Positions 8,747 to 15,416 of a DNA stretch of 64,000 bases are shown in pieces. Within the stretch, counting starts at the first letter, position 1. Each line of letters begins with the position of its first letter. Source of the DNA: Dehalococcoidia bacterium (lineage in GTDB: Bacteria; Chloroflexota; Dehalococcoidia; UBA2979); the NCBI GenBank assembly GCA_009692725.1, contig SHYP01000004.1:1-64000 (forward strand), read 5' to 3'. The notes beneath the pieces were generated by a model. That model was not told where the DNA came from. It did no database searches and saw nothing but the letters and a program-made list of their open reading frames with translations. The position numbers and the translations under genes were made by a program.

Positions 8747-9540
8747 GCGCGCCCGCAGCACCCCCCCTGATCGAGGCGCGCGAGCTGCGCGTGCGCTACG
8801 GCTCGCGCGAAGCGCTCGTCGACGTCTCGCTGACCGTCGCGCGCGGCGAGCTGCTGGCGATCATCGGCCCGAACGGCTCCGGCAAGTCGACGTTGCTGCG
8901 CACACTCGCGCGCATGCAGCGCCCCGGCGCGGGCGTCGTCCAGCTCGGCGGCGTCGACCTCTGGGCGCTGTCCCCGCGCGCCGTCGCGCGACGCGTGGCG
9001 TTCCTGCCGCAAGCGCCCGACGCCCCCGCCGACCTCACCGTCGAGGAGCTGGTGTGGCACGGCCGTTACCCGCACCGCGGCCTGCTGGCGCCGCCGACGC
9101 CCGCGGACGGCGCCGCCGTGGAGCGCGCGCTCGCCTGGGCCGGCGTCGACGAGCTGCGCGCGCGCCCCCTCGGCACGCTCTCCGGCGGCGAGCGCCAGCG
9201 CGCGTGGGTCGCGCTCGCCCTCGCCCAGGAGCCGGAGCTGCTGCTGCTCGACGAGCCCACGACGTTCCTCGACCTCGGCCACCAGCACGAGCTGCTCGCG
9301 TTGCTGCGTCGCCTCAACGCCGAACGCGGGCTCACCGTGGTGATGGTGATGCACGACGTCGCGCAGGCCGCGCAGTACGCCCCGCGCATGCTCGCGCTGC
9401 TCGCCGGCCGCGTGCTGCTCGACGGCCCCCCCGCCGATGTCGTCACGCCCGCGCACCTCGCGACGCTTTTCGGCGCGCGCCTCGCCGTGCTGCGCGACCC
9501 CGTCAGCGGCGCGCCGGCGATCGTCCCCGCGCCGCTATGA
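8743..9540 (+). CDS. ABC transporter ATPase of the metal-chelate importer (FecE/BtuD-like)
   Basis: A 265-residue nucleotide-binding subunit. Walker A G-P-N-G-S-G-K-S-T is at residues 42-50, the Q-loop at F-L-P-Q-A, the signature L-S-G-G-E-R-Q-R near 147-154, Walker B L-L-L-L-D-E-P-T just after, and the switch His in V-M-H-D-V. The start ATG 8743 overlaps the permease stop by four bases, so the pair is translationally coupled. The 3' end also carries the -10 box (TATGAT, 9536-9541) of the next gene. Confidence 0.93.
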   Translation: MSAPAAPPLIEARELRVRYGSREALVDVSLTVARGELLAIIGPNGSGKSTLLRTLARMQRPGAGVVQLGGVDLWALSPRAVARRVAFLPQAPDAPADLTVEELVWHGRYPHRGLLAPPTPADGAAVERALAWAGVDELRARPLGTLSGGERQRAWVALALAQEPELLLLDEPTTFLDLGHQHELLALLRRLNAERGLTVVMVMHDVAQAAQYAPRMLALLAGRVLLDGPPADVVTPAHLATLFGARLAVLRDPVSGAPAIVPAPL

Positions 9541-9547
9541 TCACCCG

Positions 9548-10006
9548 GTGACGAACCCCGACGCCCGAGCACGGTTGGGCGAGGCGATGCGCACTGCAGA
9601 CATCGACGCCGCGCTCGGCGCCGCGCGTGCGCTGCTCGCCGACGCCCCCGACTTCGCCGACGCCTGGGCGTACCTCGGCAACACGCTCGTCACGCGCAAG
9701 CGCCGCTTCGCGGACGGCCTGGCGGCGCTCGAGCGCGCCGTCGAGCTCGAGCCCGCGAACCCCTGGTTCGCGTACACGCTCGGCTGGTGCAGGGAGTACG
9801 CCGCGAACGCGCTCGCGCACCCGAAGGGGGGCCGCGCCTGGCAGGCCGCGCAGCCCGCGGCACAGGACGCCGACACGCTCTACGCTACCGCGCGCGCCTC
9901 GTTCCTGCGCGCCCTCACGCTCGACCCGAACAACGCCCTCCGTGGCGACATCGAGGACATGCTCGACGTCGTCGAGCACGTCACCGGCGTCCCCTGGCGC
10001 GAGTAA
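9548..10006 (+). CDS. TPR-like repeat protein
   Basis: A 152-residue all-helical protein with tetratricopeptide-type repeats: A-W-A-Y-L-G-N-T-L-V... L-E-R-A-V-E-L-E-P-A-N-P-W and S-F-L-R-A-L-T-L-D-P-N-N. TPRs mediate protein-protein contacts; the partner is unknown. The GTG at 9548 is exactly six bases after TATGAT (9536-9541), which overlaps the stop of the ABC ATPase gene; no Shine-Dalgarno is present, so the mRNA is probably leaderless. Confidence 0.75.
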   Translation: MTNPDARARLGEAMRTADIDAALGAARALLADAPDFADAWAYLGNTLVTRKRRFADGLAALERAVELEPANPWFAYTLGWCREYAANALAHPKGGRAWQAAQPAAQDADTLYATARASFLRALTLDPNNALRGDIEDMLDVVEHVTGVPWRE

Positions 10007-10033
10007 GCGAACCCACGTGCCCAACACGCTCCG

Positions 10034-10330
10034 CTAACGCCCCAGCGCGCGCTCCTCGAGCGCACGCGCGAGCGCCAGGTCGCGCTCCGTGACCCCTCCC
10101 GCATCGTGCGTGGAGAGCCGCACGCCCACCTGCGAGTACGTGTTGGTGATCGTGGCGTGGTGATCCATGCGCTCCTGCAGCGCCGCCAGCTGCGCGATGA
10201 ACCCGAACGCCTCCACGAAGTCGCGAAACGTATACGCACGCGACAGACTGCCGTCCGTCAGGTCGAACGTCCAACCGGGCATGGTGACGAGCGCGGCGGT
10301 GATCTCGGACTCGGGCAGTCGCTCAGCCAT
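10034..10330 (-). CDS. phhB: Pterin-4a-carbinolamine dehydratase
   Basis: A 98-residue protein, the usual length of the family. The active-site block M-D-H-H-A-T-I-T-N-T-Y (His57, His58) and T-H-D-A-G-G-V-T-E-R-D (His75) match the conserved E-x-x-x-H-H-P ... T-H-x-x-G-G-L-T signature, with Ala instead of Pro after the two His. It dehydrates 4a-hydroxy-tetrahydrobiopterin, recycling pterin cofactor; in bacteria lacking aromatic hydroxylases it is often tied to molybdopterin or folate chemistry. Its start overlaps the end of the RibD-C reductase gene by eight bases, so the two are co-transcribed. Confidence 0.9.
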   Translation of the reverse strand: MAERLPESEITAALVTMPGWTFDLTDGSLSRAYTFRDFVEAFGFIAQLAALQERMDHHATITNTYSQVGVRLSTHDAGGVTERDLALARALEERALGR

Positions 10331-10841
10331 GTGCGTTCGCCTCCGTGACGCGTACGTAGCGCCGGTTCACCATCCCGCTCGGGAACTGCTGCACATGCTC
10401 CAACCGCAGTGAAGCACGCCGCGCGACCGGTTGGAACAGCGGTATCCCCTCGCCGAGCAGCAGCGGCACCGCCGTGAGCAGCATGTCATCGATCAGCCCT
10501 TCGGCGAGGAAGCTGCTGATCAGCCGCCCACCATCGACGTACACGCGCCGCAGCCCGCGCCCCGTCCAGTCCTCGAGGGCCTCGCGCGGCGTGCGCGCCC
10601 AGAACGTCACCCCCGCCCGCGGGGGCGGCGGCCGCTCGCCGTACGGCAGCGGCTCGATGCCGGCGATGAAGTCGTACGTGCCGCGCCCCATCGCAACCCC
10701 ATCGCAAGTCGCGATGAACGCCTCGTACCCGTAGTCCTCGCCCGCCCGCCCGGCCTGCTCGAGCCAGTCGAGCTTGCCGTCGAGAGTCGCGATGTACCCG
10801 TCGACACTCGCGGCGATGAACACCGATAGCTGCGTGGGCAC
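10323..10841 (-). CDS. Dihydrofolate reductase-family (RibD C-terminal) protein
   Basis: A 172-residue NADPH-dependent reductase fold. The start L-S-V-F-I-A-A-S-V-D-G-Y-I-A, G-V-A-M-G-R-G-T-Y-D, V-Y-V-D-G-G-R-L-I and the late A-V-P-L-L-L-G-E-G-I-P-L-F are the standard blocks of the YyaP/RibD_C group. Substrate is unknown; linkage to the pterin dehydratase suggests pterin/folate-like reduction, which is inference. I chose GTG 10841 because GGAGG sits six bases before it; an ATG at 10859 would add six residues (MHGGKP). Confidence 0.82.
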   Translation of the reverse strand: MPTQLSVFIAASVDGYIATLDGKLDWLEQAGRAGEDYGYEAFIATCDGVAMGRGTYDFIAGIEPLPYGERPPPPRAGVTFWARTPREALEDWTGRGLRRVYVDGGRLISSFLAEGLIDDMLLTAVPLLLGEGIPLFQPVARRASLRLEHVQQFPSGMVNRRYVRVTEANAHG

Positions 10842-10952
10842 CGGCTTCCCTCCATGCATCGCCTCGCCCGCGACCCGGATACCACGGTAACGCTTGTCGC
10901 GAGGCCCGGCACGGCGGAGACTCGATCGACATCCGCCAGCGAGGAGTCACCG

Positions 10953-12299
10953 ATGAGCGCGATCCTCGAAGCGTTCGAGGCTGGCCACCAGGGCTCGCGC
11001 CGGCTCGCTGAGCGCGCACGCCAGGTCTTCCCCTCGGGCGTCACCCACGATATCCGCGCGTTCCTGCCGTGGCCCATCTACGTGGAACGCGCCGCCGGCG
11101 CCCGCAAATGGGATGTCGACGGCAACGAGTACGTCGACTACATCGGCGGGCACGGCGCGCTGCTGCTCGGCCACCAGCGCCCCGAAGTGGCCGCAGCGAC
11201 CGCCACCGCGCTGGCCCGCGGCACGCACTTCGGCTCCTCGCACGAGCTGGAGATCGCATGGGGCGAACAGGTGCTGCGCATGGTCCCCTGCGCCGAGCGC
11301 GTGCGCTTCACCTCCTCCGGCACGGAGGCCACGATGATGGCGCTGCGCCTCGCGCGCGCCTACACCGGCCGCGATCGCGTCGTAACGCTGGCGGAGCATT
11401 TCCACGGCTGGCACGACCTCGTCGTCGGCCGTGTCGAGCCCGACGACGCGCACCCACACGCCGTCGGTGTGCCCGACGGCGTCTACGACGCGCTCACCGT
11501 GCTCCCCGCCGGCGACGTCGAGGCGCTGCGCGCCGCGCTCGCTCAGCACGACGTCGCCGCCGTGATCCTGGAGCCCACCGGCGCGCATTGGGGCACCCAC
11601 CCACTGCCCGCCGCCTACCTCCACGCGGTCCGCGAAGCGACGGCCGCAGCGGGCACACTCTTCATCATGGACGAGGTGATCACTGGCTTCCGCATGGCCC
11701 CAGGGGGCGCGTCCGAACGCTACGGCGTGCTCCCGGACCTCTCGACCCACGCGAAGATCCTCGCGGGCGGCCTGCCCGGCGGCTGCGTCGCGGGCCGCGA
11801 GGACATCGTCGGCCTGCTCGAGCTGCGCGATGACGGCAGCGACTGGGACGCGCGCCGCCGCGTCGCGCACCAGGGCACCTACAACGCGAACCCGGCCGCC
11901 GCCGCCGCCGGCCTCACCGCGTTGCAGCTGATCGCCGGCGGCAAGGAGACGGCCCGCGCCGACGCAGCGACCGCACGGCTGGTGCGCGGCCTCAACGCGC
12001 TCTTCGCGGAGCGCGGCGTCGACGGCTCCGCGTGGGCGGTGTCGTCGATGTGGCACCTCAACCTCGGTACCGGCGCCCCCCGTCCCGCCGCCGTCGAGTG
12101 GGACGCCGCCGTCGAGCCTGCCGGCGTCGTGGCATCGCTGGTGCGCCCGCTCAAGTGGTCGCTCTTCAATCACGGCGTCGACCTCATGGGCACGGGCGGC
12201 ATGGTCTCGTCCGCCCACAGCGACGCCGACATCGATCGCACGCTCGAGGCGTTCGCCGCGGCGATCGGCGACCTGCAGGGCGAGGGGCTGCTGCGTTAG
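10953..12299 (+). CDS. Class III PLP aminotransferase, glutamate-1-semialdehyde aminomutase-like
   Basis: A 448-residue fold-type I enzyme. S-S-G-T-E-A at 121-126 binds the PLP phosphate, D-E-V-I-T-G-F at 240-246 holds the Asp that pairs with the pyridine nitrogen, and H-A-K-I-L-A-G-G-L-P-G-G provides the Schiff-base Lys268. The V-F-P-S-G-V-T-H-D start and G-H-G-A-L-L-L-G-H segment are typical of HemL-like paralogues rather than HemL itself; no other haem genes are nearby. ATG 10953 is preceded by GCGAGGAG. A true HemL role is possible but a catabolic or secondary transaminase is more likely. Confidence 0.8.
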   Translation: MSAILEAFEAGHQGSRRLAERARQVFPSGVTHDIRAFLPWPIYVERAAGARKWDVDGNEYVDYIGGHGALLLGHQRPEVAAATATALARGTHFGSSHELEIAWGEQVLRMVPCAERVRFTSSGTEATMMALRLARAYTGRDRVVTLAEHFHGWHDLVVGRVEPDDAHPHAVGVPDGVYDALTVLPAGDVEALRAALAQHDVAAVILEPTGAHWGTHPLPAAYLHAVREATAAAGTLFIMDEVITGFRMAPGGASERYGVLPDLSTHAKILAGGLPGGCVAGREDIVGLLELRDDGSDWDARRRVAHQGTYNANPAAAAAGLTALQLIAGGKETARADAATARLVRGLNALFAERGVDGSAWAVSSMWHLNLGTGAPRPAAVEWDAAVEPAGVVASLVRPLKWSLFNHGVDLMGTGGMVSSAHSDADIDRTLEAFAAAIGDLQGEGLLR

Positions 12300-12415
12300 G
12301 TCAAGTACATGCCGCGGCGGGGCTGCGCAACGCGTGCGTTGCCACAGTCCCGCCACCGCGATGTGCAGTGGCTGGGCACAACCTGTGGACAACTTGCAGC
12401 GTTATGACGTGCCCC

Positions 12416-12443
12416 TGTAAGCGCATGCCGTACACGCAGTCAT
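12416..12443 (+). promoter_or_regulatory. ECF-like promoter before the beta-barrel protein
   Basis: TGTAAG (12416-12421), 16-base spacer, AGTCAT (12438-12443). The spacing and the GTC core match the sites before 57909 and 60397. Transcription would start a few bases before ATG 12454. A single TGTGGACAA (12384-12392), like a DnaA box, lies 24 bases upstream. Confidence 0.4.
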
Positions 12444-12453
12444 ACTGAACGCG

Positions 12454-13209
12454 ATGTGGCGGCGTTGCGCTCGCGGAGTAGCACGTGCGTGCTGCCACGG
12501 CTTGGTGGCGTCGTTCGTGTGCCTCGCGATCGCCCTCGCGACGGGCATCGGCGGCCACGTGCTCGGCGCGGACGAGCCTGCGCCCCCCCGTGCAGCCACC
12601 GCCCACGCCGACGCCTCGTCGCCCTTCCGCCAGCTCGGTACGATGCTGCGCGTGCCCAGCATCGGCGGCGCCGACACTCGCGGCGCCAATGCGCGCGTCG
12701 GCGCCGCGAGTGTCGGCGCCGCCGAACCCACCGCGAGCCGCGCCCTCCCCGTCGAAATCCAGGCATCGGACGCCGCCGCCGAGGGCCCGCTGGCCGTCCA
12801 GCGCCAGCCGCTCCCCGCCGCGCCGCGCGCGCAGTTCCAGATCCAGGCGCTCGCGCTCGCCACGCGTCCGCTCGCCCCGGGCGACCGCATCGCCGCGTCC
12901 GTGAGCTTCTACTACTGCGAGGAGTCCGCCGGAGGCGACTTCCCGCGGAGCGACGGCGGCGCGTTCTGCGGCCTGGTCCGCGACGGCAGCCGCGTGCGGC
13001 CGGGCATGGCTGCCTGCGACTACGCCTACCTCGGCCAGCGCTTCCGCATCGAGGGCGACCCGACCGCCCGCACCTACGTCTGCGGGGACACGGGCAGCGC
13101 GATCCACGGCCTGGCCCGAGACATCTGGTTCATGGACAACCGCACCGGCTGGCTCTGGCAGCATGTCGTCGGGACCTCCGCAGTGATCGAAATCCTCCCA
13201 CCCGAGTAG
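12454..13209 (+). CDS. Secreted double-psi beta-barrel (RlpA/3D-like) protein
   Basis: A 251-residue exported protein. Residues 1-40 are a signal peptide or anchor (hydrophobic run L-V-A-S-F-V-C-L-A-I-A-L-A). A low-complexity linker of about 90 residues follows and contains a 24-bp inverted DNA repeat. The C-terminal 120 residues look like a double-psi beta-barrel: S-V-S-F-Y-Y-C, F-C-G-L-V-R-D-G, G-M-A-A-C-D-Y, R-T-Y-V-C-G-D-T-G-S-A-I-H-G, D-I-W-F. The Asp in G-D-T-G and the paired cysteines are the recurrent features of the RlpA/3D/expansin-like group, which act on or near peptidoglycan. No close enzyme assignment can be made. Confidence 0.65.
   Translation: MWRRCARGVARACCHGLVASFVCLAIALATGIGGHVLGADEPAPPRAATAHADASSPFRQLGTMLRVPSIGGADTRGANARVGAASVGAAEPTASRALPVEIQASDAAAEGPLAVQRQPLPAAPRAQFQIQALALATRPLAPGDRIAASVSFYYCEESAGGDFPRSDGGAFCGLVRDGSRVRPGMAACDYAYLGQRFRIEGDPTARTYVCGDTGSAIHGLARDIWFMDNRTGWLWQHVVGTSAVIEILPPE
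12664..12723. repeat. Perfect 24-bp inverted repeat inside the beta-barrel gene
   Basis: Arms 12664-12687 and 12700-12723 are perfect reverse complements with a 12-base spacer. It encodes the low-complexity linker (G-G-A-D-T-R-G-A-N-A-R-V-G-A-A-S-V-G-A-A). Each arm also contains GGCGCC palindromes. It may be a mobile palindromic element that was tolerated in a linker. Confidence 0.88.
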
Positions 13210-13267
13210 CCGCGGAATCCCGGCCGCGACATCTCCTCGCATATTCACGCTCCGCTAATACATTGTG

Positions 13268-13297
13268 CTTGTGCGCACAAGGACGGTCGACTACGAT
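13268..13297 (+). promoter_or_regulatory. Promoter with palindromic operator for the XRE regulator
   Basis: CTTGTGCGCACAAG (13268-13281) is a perfect 14-base palindrome. Its inside provides the -35 box TTGTGC (13269-13274), followed after 17 bases by the -10 box TACGAT (13292-13297). A dimeric helix-turn-helix protein bound to the palindrome would block RNA polymerase; the gene that follows encodes exactly such a protein, so autoregulation is the obvious inference. The leader to ATG 13377 is about 73 bases. Confidence 0.65.
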
Positions 13298-13376
13298 TGC
13301 ATCCGACGTAAGTCGATCACCCGTCCAGCGTCGGCCCCTTGGCCGACCGCCCGGGGCCGGAAAGAGGAGTTCGCAC

Positions 13377-13724
13377 ATGACACTCGTGGCAGCAGCCACC
13401 ACCGACCGCCGCCGGGCCGCCGGCCAGAAACTCCGCTACTGGCGACAGCAGCGTGCCCGCTCGCAAGCCGACGTCGCGCGCGCCTCCAGCATCACCCAGG
13501 CCTCGCTGTCGAACTACGAGACGGGCAAGCGTGAGCTTCCGCTGTCCACCGCCCTCGCCATCACCGCGGCGCTCGACATCACGCTGGGCGACGTGCTCGA
13601 CGTGCCGGACGTGATCATGCTGCGCGACTCGCGCCTCGGCCGCGTCGTGCGCACCCTCGTCGAGCGGCCCGAACTGCTGGACTCCGTGCTCCCGCGCCGC
13701 GTGGAGTCGGAAGCCGCCTCCTGA
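13377..13724 (+). CDS. XRE-family helix-turn-helix regulator
   Basis: A 115-residue DNA-binding protein. Residues 14-70 form an HTH_XRE domain: L-R-Y-W-R-Q-Q-R-A-R-S-Q-A-D-V-A-R, S-I-T-Q-A-S-L-S-N-Y-E-T-G-K-R-E-L-P, then A-L-D-I-T-L-G-D-V-L. A 40-residue C-terminal part is of unknown fold. ATG 13377 has AAAGAGGAG upstream. It is monocistronic, between a palindromic promoter and a strong terminator, which suits a self-regulated repressor. Confidence 0.9.
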   Translation: MTLVAAATTDRRRAAGQKLRYWRQQRARSQADVARASSITQASLSNYETGKRELPLSTALAITAALDITLGDVLDVPDVIMLRDSRLGRVVRTLVERPELLDSVLPRRVESEAAS

Positions 13725-13755
13725 CGGTGCTCTGCGCGCGCACGTGACATCGGAC

Positions 13756-13780
13756 GGAAGCCCCGCAGTGCGGGGCTTCC
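13756..13780 (+). terminator. Intrinsic-type terminator after the XRE gene
   Basis: Perfect 10-bp stem (13756-13765 with 13771-13780), loop CAGTG, followed by TCATCT. It ends the XRE transcript 32 bases after its stop codon. Confidence 0.8.
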
Positions 13781-13969
13781 TCATCTCCGGCGTTGTGCCG
13801 CTCTCCCGCCACTGCGCGACTCGCCAGCTTCGTCCTGCGATGAGCGCGCGCTCGGCACCGGCGTTCGTATACTGATCGCGCAGGGGCGAGGCGCCGCAAC
13901 ACCACGTGCGGCACCGCGTTCACCGCGCGGGCGCGCCGTCGATCGCGGCGCTCAGAAAGGGGGCCCGCC

Positions 13970-15370
13970 GTGGCCAACGACCGACCGACCACGCTGGGCG
14001 CGTTGCGCGCTTCGGGTTACCAGGTGCTCCCCGTCCGCGCAGAGATTCGCAAGAACCTGATCGAGCAGCTCGCCGCCGGGCAGCCACTGTTCCCCGGCGT
14101 CATGGGTTACGAGGAAACCGTCGTCCCGCAAATCGAGAACGCGATCCTCTCCGGCCACGACATCATCATGCTCGGCGAGCGCGGTCAGGCGAAGTCGCGC
14201 ATCATCCGCAGCCTCACCACGCTGCTCGACGAATGGACGCCCGTACTCTCCGGCGTCGAAATCCCCGAGAACCCCTACGCGCCGATCAGCGAAGCCGGCC
14301 GTCAGCTCATCGAGGAGCTCGGCGAGGACGCGCCCATCGCGTGGATGCACCGCGATGAGCGCTACGGCGAGAAGCTCGCCACCCCCGACATCACCGTCGC
14401 GGACCTAATCGGCGAAGTCGACCCGATCAAGGTCGCCGAGGGCCGCTACCTCTCGGACCAGCTGACCATCCACTTCGGGCTAATCCCGCGCACCAACCGC
14501 GGCATCTTCGCCATCAACGAACTGCCGGACCTCGCCGAGCGCATCCAGGTCAGCCTGCTCAACGTCATGGAAGAGCACGACATCCAGATCCGCGGGCACA
14601 AGGTGCGCCTGCCGCTGGACGTCTTCATCGTCGCCACCGCTAACCCGGAGGACTACACCAACCGCGGCCGCATCATCACCCCGCTCAAGGACCGCTACGG
14701 CTCGCAGATCCGCACGCACTACCCGCGCAACGTCGAGGACGAGATCCGCATCATCGACCAGGAAGCCACGTGCTTCGACACGAACGGCTACGCGATGCAC
14801 GTCCCGCCGTACATGCGCGAGATCGTCGCCGAGGTCACGCGCCTCGCGCGGCGCTCGCCCGACATCAACCAGCGCTCCGGCGTCTCCGTGCGCGCCTCCA
14901 TCGCGGACTACGAGGCGATGGTCGCCAACGCGCTCCGCCGCGGCATCCGCCTCGGCGAGCACGAGGTCGCCCCCCGCGTCACCGACCTCCCCTTCATCAA
15001 GGCCTCGCTCGAGGGCAAGATCGAGTTCGAGACCGTCGAGGACGGCCGCGAAGAGCAGATCGTCGACCGCCTGATCCAGGGCGCGATCGTCGCCGTCTTC
15101 AACCGCCACTGCAGCATCACGGACCTCGAGCCCGTGATCCTCGCCTTCAAGTCCGGCATCGCCGCCGAGGCCGGCGAGCGCATGCCGCTCAGCCACTACC
15201 AGCAGCTGCTGAAGACCGTCGACGGCCTGCCCGCTGCCGTGCGCCAGCTCACGGACGACGCCACCCCCGCCGTGCAGGCCGCCGCCGTCGAGCTCGTGCT
15301 CGAAGGGCTGCACCTGAACAAGCGGCTGAACAAAGACACGGTCGCGGGCCAGACCCGCTACCGAGGGTAA
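13970..15370 (+). CDS. AAA+ ATPase, magnesium-chelatase ChlI/MoxR-like
   Basis: A 466-residue AAA+ protein. The P-loop reads G-E-R-G-Q-A-K-S (69-76), the form used by this clade in place of GxxGxGKS. Walker B region G-I-F-A-I-N-E-L-P-D-L is at 178-188, with Asn-Glu as in sigma-54/MoxR-type helix-2-insert ATPases, and sensor 1 V-A-T-A-N-P-E-D-Y-T-N-R-G at 221-233. It is followed 46 bases later by a VWA-domain gene, the classic MoxR/VWA partnership (as in mycobacterial Rv0958-Rv0959, from memory) in which the ATPase remodels or loads a target recognised by the VWA partner. A chlorophyll or cobalt chelatase role is unlikely: no tetrapyrrole genes are near. GTG 13970 has AGAAAGGGGG upstream; TATACT at 13868-13873 is a possible -10. 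Confidence 0.85.
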   Translation: MANDRPTTLGALRASGYQVLPVRAEIRKNLIEQLAAGQPLFPGVMGYEETVVPQIENAILSGHDIIMLGERGQAKSRIIRSLTTLLDEWTPVLSGVEIPENPYAPISEAGRQLIEELGEDAPIAWMHRDERYGEKLATPDITVADLIGEVDPIKVAEGRYLSDQLTIHFGLIPRTNRGIFAINELPDLAERIQVSLLNVMEEHDIQIRGHKVRLPLDVFIVATANPEDYTNRGRIITPLKDRYGSQIRTHYPRNVEDEIRIIDQEATCFDTNGYAMHVPPYMREIVAEVTRLARRSPDINQRSGVSVRASIADYEAMVANALRRGIRLGEHEVAPRVTDLPFIKASLEGKIEFETVEDGREEQIVDRLIQGAIVAVFNRHCSITDLEPVILAFKSGIAAEAGERMPLSHYQQLLKTVDGLPAAVRQLTDDATPAVQAAAVELVLEGLHLNKRLNKDTVAGQTRYRG

Positions 15371-15416
15371 GCGCCGCCTCGAGCGTCACGCGACCGGCCC
15401 GAACGGGGGGCTCATC

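Noticed and set aside
7960..9540. A single 526-codon plus-strand frame across permease and ATPase
   Set aside because: Its first 260 codons are the Arg-rich +1 shadow of the permease; the real ATPase starts at 8743.
12384..12392. TGTGGACAA resembling a DnaA box, as a possible oriC
   Set aside because: Only one copy is seen; no cluster, AT-rich unwinding element, dnaA or dnaN nearby.
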